Assembly: GCA_937895465.1 (NCBI GenBank) | Contig: CALAYY010000192.1 | Span: forward strand, 1-11,676 | Length of the DNA stretch: 11,676 nucleotides | Reading direction: 5' to 3' | Origin: an uncultured Clostridia bacterium | GTDB taxonomy: Bacteria; Bacillota; Clostridia; Christensenellales; DUVY01 | Shown here: positions 7,088 to 11,676 of the stretch, in pieces | Layout: each line of letters opens with the position of its first letter | How positions within the stretch are numbered: the first letter of the stretch is position 1 | Translations under genes and position numbers: made by a program | Notes under the pieces: generated by a model | The model's input: the letters and a program-made list of their open reading frames with translations, nothing else | What the model was told of the DNA's origin: nothing | Database searches by the model: none

Positions 7088-9709
7088 CTAAATCCAGCTT
7101 TGATATTTTCGAATATACAGCTTTTTCATAATCTGCATTGCTAGAGTATACAAGGCAATAATGCCTATAAACCATACGAAAAAAATCGGAGGCATAGGAA
7201 CCATATATAACGCTTCTCTTATGACGGTATACGGCAGCAGTAGACCCAAAAAAGTAATTGCAAGTGTAGAGATGATTAGCGCTTTGGATGCACGGCTTTC
7301 AATAAAAGGTCTCTTTGCCGTTCTTATGAGATGTACAATAAGCGTTTGTGTGGCAAGCCCTACCATAAAACTACCTGTTTGAAAAAATGCTTGTTTTTCC
7401 AGTGTATTTGCCTTAAATACAAAAGATAAAACCAAATATGTCATAATATCAAATATGGTTGATACCGGACCAAACCAAAACATAAATCGCTTTATTCCTA
7501 ACCCATCCCAATTTCGCGGTTTTAAAAGATATTCTTTATCAACATTATCAAAAGGTATCGTGACTTGTGAAACATCGTAGAGAAGATTTTGAGCAAGCAT
7601 CTGAATAGGGAGTAAAGGCAAGAATGGAAGAAATATACTAGCAAAAATAAGACTAAACATATTACCAAAATTGCCGCTTGTTGCCATCTTTATATATTTG
7701 GTGATATTTCCAAATGTTTTTCGTCCTTCTATAACGCCTTCCTCTAATACCATCAGACTTTTTTCAAGTAGAATAATATCCGCACTCTCTTTGGCGATAT
7801 CCACAGCAGAATCAACCGAAATGCCCACATCAGCCCTATGAAGAGCAGGGGCATCGTTAATACCGTCACCTAAATAACCTACTGTATGACCGTTTTCCTG
7901 CATAGCTTTTACTACACGCTCTTTTTGTGCGGGGGCAAGCTTTGCAAAAAGATTTACTTTTTCCGTCTGTTCTTTTAATTCGGCTTCTGTCATCTTCTCA
8001 ATATCTATGCCAAGAAGCATCTTTGAAACATCAAGACCTACTTTGGCACATACCGATGCTGCGACTTTTTCGTTGTCACCTGTCAGAACAACAACACGCA
8101 CTCCATGCTCATGTAAAGCCTTTATCGCCGTCTTGCTGCTTTCCTTGGGCGGATCAAGAAAACCAACATAACCTATAAGTACCATATCGCTTTCATCTTT
8201 AACGCCAAAAGAGTTTATATCCCGAATATCATTTTTTTGAGCTACTGCTATAACTCTGATCCCTTTGGAATTAAGGCTGTCAGAAACCTCCAAAACCTCT
8301 TGGCGTATTTGCGCATTAAGCGGAAGCACTTTTCCTTTATATTCAGCAAAGGAACAACAGCTTAGCATCTCCTCAACTGCACCTTTAGTAATTAACTGGC
8401 GTTTGCCAGATTTGTCTTCTAGCACTACCGACATTCGCCGACGGGAAAAATCAAAAGGAATTTCGTCAACTTTCTTATAACTCTCCAAAATGGGAAGATG
8501 TCCTTCTTTTTCTGCTCTGGTAATAATTGCAAGGTCTAGAAGATTTTTTAGTCCTGTTTGAAACCAACTGTTTAAATAGGCATGTCTCAACACCCGCAGT
8601 TCCTCATTGCCGTGTATATCAAGATAACGCTCTAATATAATTTTGTCCTCAGTTAATGTTCCCGTTTTATCGGTGCAAAGTATATCCATAGCACCAAAGC
8701 TCTGGATAGAGGCAAGGCTTTTTACAATAGTTTTGTGTTGAGACATTGATATCGCACCTTTAGCAAGGGTACTGGTCATTATCATAGGCAAAAGCTCAGG
8801 CGTAATACTTACGGCGACGGCAAGAGCAAATAATAATGCCCCTATCCAATCTTGTTTGAGTGCACCGTTTACTAAAAATATTACAGGAACTAATATTACA
8901 GTCATCTTCATCAGTAGGCGGCTTATTCCTGCAATGCCTTTTTCAAAATTTGTTTGTGCCCTGCGTCCGCTTAGGGTTTTGGCTATAGAGCCAAAATAAG
9001 TATCATTTCCCGTACGAATTACTATACCAGTAGCTTTGCCACTCACCACATTAGTACCCATAAAGCAAATATTAGAGCTTTCCAAGGCGGTGCAATCCGC
9101 TTTTTTTAATACAGAAAATTTTTCTACTGGTTCAGATTCTCCGGTAAGGGAAGCTTGCCCTAAAAACAAGTCTTTTGCATAAAGTATTCGCAAGTCAGCC
9201 GGAATCATATCTCCTGCTGAAAGCTGCACTATATCGCCCGAAACAATATTGCGCATCGGTATTTCTGAAAACTTGCCGTTGCGTAAAACTGAGGCGTTTG
9301 AGGAGACCATCGCCTTTAACTTATCTGCCGCTTTATTCGATTTAGACTCTTGAAAAAACTGAAGCACACTAGATATGATAATCATCAATAGAATCATTGT
9401 AATAGTTGCCCATGAATCAGTCTCTGTAAGTAATACCTCTGTAAATAATGCCACTAAGGCAACAATAAAAAGTACAAGATTAAAGGGATTGGCAAATGAT
9501 AAAACAAACCGTATAAAAGAAGAGCGTTTTTTACGAGTAATTATAATATTCTCACCGTTTTTTATTATTCTGTTTTCCGCTTCTTCATCTGATAGGCCGC
9601 CTAAGCGTGAATCTAGGGCTGTCAATAGCTCTTCCCGTTCTAGCCGTGCCAAATGGGCGACCGCTGTTTCCGTCTCTGCGGATTTTGGAATCAAATCTTT
9701 TCTGCGCAT
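7088..9709 (-). CDS. mgtA: P-type Mg2+-importing ATPase (MgtA/MgtB type)
   Basis: This complete P3B-type ATPase of 873 residues (usual length about 900) sits in the cytoplasmic membrane and uses ATP to bring Mg2+ into the cell. Numbering from the ATG at 9709, the actuator loop LTGES is at 188-192, the membrane PEL motif SITPELLP at 301-308, the phosphorylated Asp347 in DKTGTLT (347-353), KGAVE of the nucleotide domain at 442-446, TGDN at 543-546 and GDGINDAP at 614-621. The stretch SGNFGNMFS through QNLLYDVSQ (about 678-715) and IPFDNVDKEYL are hallmarks of the Mg2+ transporters; Asn708 and Asp712 of NLLYD are the conserved membrane polar pair. About ten membrane segments are arranged as 2+2+6. 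I prefer the ATG at 9709 because AGGAG (9724-9720) is 10 bases upstream. A GTG at 9718 lies only 1 base from it. Expression is probably controlled by the attenuator-like leader upstream. Confidence 0.95.
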   Translation of the reverse strand: MRRKDLIPKSAETETAVAHLARLEREELLTALDSRLGGLSDEEAENRIIKNGENIIITRKKRSSFIRFVLSFANPFNLVLFIVALVALFTEVLLTETDSWATITMILLMIIISSVLQFFQESKSNKAADKLKAMVSSNASVLRNGKFSEIPMRNIVSGDIVQLSAGDMIPADLRILYAKDLFLGQASLTGESEPVEKFSVLKKADCTALESSNICFMGTNVVSGKATGIVIRTGNDTYFGSIAKTLSGRRAQTNFEKGIAGISRLLMKMTVILVPVIFLVNGALKQDWIGALLFALAVAVSITPELLPMIMTSTLAKGAISMSQHKTIVKSLASIQSFGAMDILCTDKTGTLTEDKIILERYLDIHGNEELRVLRHAYLNSWFQTGLKNLLDLAIITRAEKEGHLPILESYKKVDEIPFDFSRRRMSVVLEDKSGKRQLITKGAVEEMLSCCSFAEYKGKVLPLNAQIRQEVLEVSDSLNSKGIRVIAVAQKNDIRDINSFGVKDESDMVLIGYVGFLDPPKESSKTAIKALHEHGVRVVVLTGDNEKVAASVCAKVGLDVSKMLLGIDIEKMTEAELKEQTEKVNLFAKLAPAQKERVVKAMQENGHTVGYLGDGINDAPALHRADVGISVDSAVDIAKESADIILLEKSLMVLEEGVIEGRKTFGNITKYIKMATSGNFGNMFSLIFASIFLPFLPLLPIQMLAQNLLYDVSQVTIPFDNVDKEYLLKPRNWDGLGIKRFMFWFGPVSTIFDIMTYLVLSFVFKANTLEKQAFFQTGSFMVGLATQTLIVHLIRTAKRPFIESRASKALIISTLAITFLGLLLPYTVIREALYMVPMPPIFFVWFIGIIALYTLAMQIMKKLYIRKYQSWI

Positions 9710-9778
9710 AATTATCACTCTCCTATATAATTTTGTAAGAGACTTTCAGCGCTTAATATTCCCATTGTTAATGAAAAT

Positions 9779-9806
9779 TAAAAAAGCGCCCGACGATCCA
9801 GGCGCT
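9779..9806 (-). terminator. Intrinsic terminator inside the mgtA leader (attenuator)
   Basis: On the minus strand AGCGCC (9806-9801) pairs with GGCGCT (9790-9785), extendable by one U-G pair, followed by six T. It lies after the leader ORF and about 70 bases before the mgtA start, with no separate promoter evident between it and mgtA. It should therefore end transcripts prematurely unless disrupted. Confidence 0.8.
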
Positions 9807-9898
9807 GAAAAACACAAACCCAAACGGTGTTACATTAACACCGTCCTGATAAGGACAGGCCCTGGATGATATTCAATTCGTTTACTTGGTAAATCGTC
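9792..9898 (-). promoter_or_regulatory. Candidate antiterminator pairing in the mgtA leader
   Basis: Two segments of the leader ORF are complementary to the terminator. ATCCAGG (9867-9861, codons His12-Pro13-Gly14) matches CCTGGAT (9802-9796) over 7 bp. GACGAT (9898-9893, codons Asp2-Asp3) matches ATCGTC (9797-9792) over 6 bp, extendable by two G-U pairs. These target bases include part of the terminator 5' arm and its loop, so the folds are mutually exclusive. A small TTTAC-CAA-GTAAA hairpin lies between the two leader segments. A Mg2+- or ribosome-controlled switch is inferred; the direction of control cannot be settled by reading. Confidence 0.55.
9824..9844 (-). promoter_or_regulatory. 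Strong hairpin enclosing the leader ORF stop codon
   Basis: A 9-bp perfect stem with a 3-base ATG loop. The minus-strand arms are ACGGTGTTA (9844-9836) and TAACACCGT (9832-9824). The TAA stop of the leader ORF (9832-9830) is the start of the 3' arm, so a ribosome finishing the leader would melt the hairpin. A smaller alternative hairpin, GTCCT-TATC-AGGAC (9856-9843), overlaps its first two bases. Together they sit between the leader ORF body and the terminator, as in translation-coupled attenuators. Confidence 0.7.
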
Positions 9899-9901
9899 CA
9901 T
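9830..9901 (-). CDS. Candidate 23-residue leader peptide upstream of mgtA
   Basis: This short ORF begins ATG GAC GAT TTA CCA and ends at a TAA inside a strong hairpin. Its product starts MDDLPSKRIEY, continues HPGPV (12-16) and ends VLM. AGGA (9912-9909) lies 7 bases upstream of the ATG, and the predicted transcription start is just before that site, so the ORF is the first thing a ribosome would meet. Its codons overlap the bases able to pair with the mgtA terminator. In enterobacteria a proline-containing leader peptide, MgtL, controls mgtA by ribosome stalling or destabilisation in low Mg2+. Here the Asp-Asp-Leu-Pro start and Pro-Gly-Pro segment could act likewise, but there is no clear sequence homology. 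The alternative is a chance ORF within a metal-sensing RNA. Confidence 0.55.
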   Translation of the reverse strand: MDDLPSKRIEYHPGPVLIRTVLM

Positions 9902-9917
9902 ATTAGTTTCCTATATT

Positions 9918-9945
9918 ATTATATGTCTTAAATTAAAACCGTCAA
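9918..9945 (-). promoter_or_regulatory. Sigma-A promoter of the mgtA leader
   Basis: TTGACG (9945-9940), a 16-base spacer and a perfect TATAAT (9923-9918) form one of the best promoters in the window. The start would fall near 9911, leaving about 10 bases before the leader ATG at 9901 and about 200 bases before mgtA. Confidence 0.8.
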
Positions 9946-9966
9946 GCAATACAACCGGAGACAGAA

Positions 9967-10003
9967 CAATAAGAGACTATTATTGCGAAAATCCCAGTCT
10001 CTT
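9967..10003. repeat. Nested inverted repeats between the collagen-like gene and the mgtA promoter
   Basis: AAGAGACT (9971-9978) pairs with AGTCTCTT (9996-10003) over 8 bp with a 17-base loop, and CAATAA (9967-9972) can instead pair with TTATTG (9980-9985). It may end minus-strand transcription from the collagen-like gene, but no solid T run follows on the minus strand, so it is a poor intrinsic terminator. The rest of 9946-10119 is AT-rich with no gene seen. Confidence 0.4.
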
Positions 10004-10119
10004 TCTACAAAAGCCCCGCCTACAGTATATTAAAATTTAGCTCCTGTTTTTATTATTTTATTGCATATCAATTAATCATTTGTTTTTTGGCTGTTTTTTG
10101 TGTTGGCTTTATATTTTTT

Positions 10120-10803
10120 TTAGATGCTGCCGCATCCAACACCTATTTGCAAAATCACTATTCCGCCTTGACCTTTTACATCAGCAAGACATACATCATC
10201 GCCTGAAGTGTTTTTTAACACCATATTAAAAGTTTGACCTCTAGGTATGACTATAATAGCATTTCCAATCAGCTGTCCTGAAGTCTGATTAGTGCTTGAA
10301 ACTGACGCCACTTTTCCGTTAACTATCAAGGATAATTCAATAGTTGATTTTGACTCTGTACCGTCAACTGTAATCCACCAATTGACATAATAAGTTCCGT
10401 TTCGCAAACTGAAAACTCCTGTATCAGAGTCATAGTTAATACAAGCCGAATTATTAACGCTCAGTCTATTAAAAATGTAATTAGCCCCATCTGGCAAAAC
10501 TGTAGATAACGGACTGACACCGTTGGAAAACAGTCCTGCAACCACACTGCTAGGACCAACTGGACCCATCGGGCCAAGAGGGCCTATTGGGCCTATTGCC
10601 CCAGTCGGACCTGCAGGACCTATTGGCCCTTGCGGACCTGTTAGACCTATCGGACCTATTGGCCCTTGCGGACCGCGAGGGCCTTGAAACCCTTGCGGAC
10701 CTTGTGGGCCCTGCCGCCCTTGCTCTCCTCTTCTTCCCTGACAACCTTGCGGCCCCTCACAAAAACACACTTCATCTTTTTTAAAGTTATCGTTATTATC
10801 CAT
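10120..10803 (-). CDS. Collagen-like surface protein with BclA/TNF-like C-terminal domain
   Basis: A 227-residue protein in three parts. A short polar head (1-16) contains a Cys-Phe-Cys. An uninterrupted collagen-like region of 23 G-X-Y triplets follows (17-85), first rich in Gln and Arg, then in Pro and Ile. A C-terminal domain of about 130 residues is beta-rich (GTYYVNWWITVDG, 136-148; IELSLIVNGK, 155-164; then a final GGIVILQIGVG), like the jelly-roll trimerisation domains of BclA-type exosporium proteins. In that family the collagen stalk trimerises and projects from the spore or cell surface. No signal peptide is visible, which fits spore-surface assembly from the mother cell. Cysteines at 13, 15, 21, 121, 205 and 224 could cross-link. 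The ATG at 10803 is preferred because GGGTG lies 6 bases upstream; a GTG at 10812 would add MCF. It stands alone on its strand, upstream of the mgtA leader. Confidence 0.85.
   Translation of the reverse strand: MDNNDNFKKDEVCFCEGPQGCQGRRGEQGRQGPQGPQGFQGPRGPQGPIGPIGLTGPQGPIGPAGPTGAIGPIGPLGPMGPVGPSSVVAGLFSNGVSPLSTVLPDGANYIFNRLSVNNSACINYDSDTGVFSLRNGTYYVNWWITVDGTESKSTIELSLIVNGKVASVSSTNQTSGQLIGNAIIVIPRGQTFNMVLKNTSGDDVCLADVKGQGGIVILQIGVGCGSI
10616..10674 (-). repeat. 23-bp direct repeat within the collagen-like coding region
   Basis: GGACCTATTGGCCCTTGCGG plus ACC occurs exactly at 10616-10638 and 10652-10674 on the plus strand, 36 bases apart, i.e. 12 codons or four triplets. This fits expansion of the G-X-Y region (10549-10755) by slippage or unequal recombination without breaking frame. 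Confidence 0.8.
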
Positions 10804-11125
10804 AAAACACACCCATTATTTTTTATATAATACTATCAATATATGAAAAAACAAATCAGCTTGACAACATTAAAATCTCAATCCATTAAGATGCTTTTTT
10901 CTGATTGCAAATTGCTTATATTAATAGTAAAATTAAACACGAAATAGTGATTAAGTTAAGGCATATATTATAATATCTTATTTATCAAAAGCACTATTTT
11001 TTGCATTGTATTGTTTTGCTTTTCATTTTATAGCACTTTCAGATATTTTATATTTTTAAAACTATTTTGACGCATCTATGAGCAAGTATTAATCATATAA
11101 TTTTTTAGGGGAAAAGAGGAATTTT
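10804..11125. other. AT-rich divergent intergenic region without a supported gene
   Basis: These 322 bases separate the collagen-like gene (minus) from the B-repeat gene (plus). I see a minus-strand promoter candidate near 10838-10867, a 12-bp AT-only palindrome ATATTATAATAT (10965-10976), TATAAT at 10969-10974 and TATAAT at 11096-11101. The nearest TTGACG (11067-11072) is 23 bases from the last, which is too far. The ribosome binding site AGAGGA (11115-11120) serves the gene at 11126. No RNA gene or riboswitch was recognised. Confidence 0.6.
10838..10867 (-). promoter_or_regulatory. Putative promoter of the collagen-like gene
   Basis: On the minus strand TTGTCA (10867-10862), an 18-base spacer and TATATT (10843-10838) resemble a sigma-A promoter. 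The same place reads CATATATT (10845-10838), close to the CATAnnnT -10 of sporulation sigma-E/K promoters, which would suit a spore-coat gene. No matching -35 for those factors is clear. Confidence 0.4.
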
Positions 11126-11676
11126 ATGAAAAAGAAAAAGGGAAAAGCAAAGAAAAGCAAAAAGATCAAGATAATAATTTTGATAGTTTTTATCTTATTG
11201 GTTTTGGGCGGTGGAGCATATTTTACATACGATTTTTTAAGAGTTAAAGATATGACTTTGACAGTCAATGTCCTAGGTGTAGAAGAAAATCAGACATTCA
11301 AGTTAAAAATGGGTAAGATTATTGACCTCAACGAGCCTGATATAGAAGGCTATGACTTTAAAGGCTGGTACTATAATAAGGAATTCTCTAAGCCTTTTTA
11401 CCCTAGTAAGAACTTTATTTTTAAAAAAATTACCCTTTATGCCAAAATGGATATTAAGACCTATACAGCAACCTTTTTTAGTAACGGCGGCAATGAAATC
11501 CAGCCTGTAATCTTTGAATACAACCAAACACCTCAAGAGCCTGCTATGCCCAATAAGGCTGATTATATGTTTGCAGGCTGGTACACTGATTCGCAATTTT
11601 CAATGAAGTACAATTTTGATGTTGTGATTAATGACAATATAACTCTTTTTGCTGATTATACCCTTATATCGGATTC
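11126..11676 (+). CDS. Membrane-anchored B-repeat (Listeria-Bacteroides/InlB-type) surface protein, 3' end cut off
   Basis: The reading frame is open from the ATG at 11126 to the window edge (183 codons plus two bases), with AGAGGA 5 bases upstream of the start. The N-terminus is extremely lysine-rich (MKKKKGKAKKSKKIK), followed by one hydrophobic segment (about 16-35, IIILIVFILLVLGGGAYF), suggesting an uncleaved signal anchor with the rest outside the cell. Two InlB B-type repeats follow: about 45-109, with GYDFKGWYYN and ITLYAKM, and about 112-179, with FFSNGGN, YMFAGWYTD and ITLFADY. The GWY plus ITL(Y/F)A pattern, about 68 residues apart, defines the family. In other bacteria such repeats form elongated beta-grasp stalks on cell-surface proteins, but the functional head of this one is outside the window. 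There is no partner gene to suggest a specific role. Confidence 0.88.
   Translation, partial: MKKKKGKAKKSKKIKIIILIVFILLVLGGGAYFTYDFLRVKDMTLTVNVLGVEENQTFKLKMGKIIDLNEPDIEGYDFKGWYYNKEFSKPFYPSKNFIFKKITLYAKMDIKTYTATFFSNGGNEIQPVIFEYNQTPQEPAMPNKADYMFAGWYTDSQFSMKYNFDVVINDNITLFADYTLISD

Noticed and set aside
6950..7144. Plus-strand 64-residue hydrophobic ORF in the mgtA-helicase gap
   Set aside because: It has no ribosome binding site, overlaps the 3' end of mgtA in antisense and sits in T-rich DNA, which by itself gives Leu/Phe-rich products.
6972..7175. Minus-strand 67-residue ORF overlapping the end of mgtA, possible frameshift extension
   Set aside because: mgtA ends normally for its family, no slippery site is evident and the ORF lacks a ribosome binding site.
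9375..9869. Plus-strand 164-residue ORF antisense to the mgtA start and leader
   Set aside because: It lacks a ribosome binding site and reads through the mgtA terminator in antisense; it is a composition artefact.
9779..9945. M-box (ykoK) Mg2+ riboswitch upstream of mgtA
   Set aside because: I could not find the conserved M-box blocks or its usual length; the structure seen is shorter and built on a leader ORF. Only a covariance-model search can settle this.
10550..10784. Long shadow ORFs on both strands over the collagen repeats (Arg/Ser-rich and Leu/Ala-rich products)
   Set aside because: They are frame shadows of the GC-rich G-X-Y codons.
10843..10947. Plus-strand 34-codon ORF beginning MKKQISLTTLK
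   Set aside because: It has no Shine-Dalgarno sequence and overlaps the promoter of the collagen-like gene; probably chance.
11067..11101. TTGACG and TATAAT as a promoter for the B-repeat gene
   Set aside because: The spacing is 23 bases, too long for a sigma-A promoter; the TATAAT may work with an unrecognised -35.

Overview
The window reads as AT-rich DNA from a low-GC Gram-positive bacterium (Firmicutes), most likely an uncultured Clostridia-type gut organism. The evidence is the strong AGGAGG-type ribosome binding sites, sigma-A-like promoters, compact intrinsic terminators, a collagen-like protein of the spore-surface type and a surface protein with Listeria-Bacteroides (InlB B-type) repeats. 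The taxonomic assignment is an inference, because no rRNA or marker gene is present.

Layout from left to right. Bases 1-250 (minus) hold the N-terminal part of a thioredoxin reductase, cut by the window edge. It is divergent from a 225-residue protein of unknown function (447-1124, plus) that has a promoter, a consensus Shine-Dalgarno site and a clean terminator. Converging on that terminator is a very large minus-strand gene (1199-6895) for a 1898-residue DUF4011/AAA_11/AAA_12/Vsr-like/DUF3320 superfamily 1 helicase. All its motor motifs are intact, but the expected catalytic residues of its transglutaminase-like and Vsr-like nuclease domains look replaced. Its promoter carries a 7+7 bp palindrome at the predicted transcription start.

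Upstream of it on the same strand is mgtA (7088-9709), a P-type Mg2+-importing ATPase. Its leader (about 9710-9912) is the most interesting part of the window. It holds a strong promoter, a 23-codon leader ORF with its own Shine-Dalgarno site, a hairpin containing the leader stop codon, and an intrinsic terminator. The terminator 5' arm and loop can instead pair with two segments inside the leader ORF. This looks like a translation-coupled attenuator or riboswitch, functionally reminiscent of enterobacterial MgtL but with a different sequence and an intrinsic terminator.

Next is a collagen-like protein (10120-10803, minus) with 23 uninterrupted G-X-Y triplets and a BclA/TNF-like C-terminal domain, probably on the cell or spore surface. 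After a 322-base AT-rich divergent intergenic region, the window ends inside a membrane-anchored B-repeat surface protein (11126 onward, plus).

The genes do not form one operon. They look like separate transcription units: redox, unknown, nucleic-acid helicase (possible defence), Mg2+ uptake and two surface proteins. I see no tRNA, rRNA, CRISPR array or insertion sequence.
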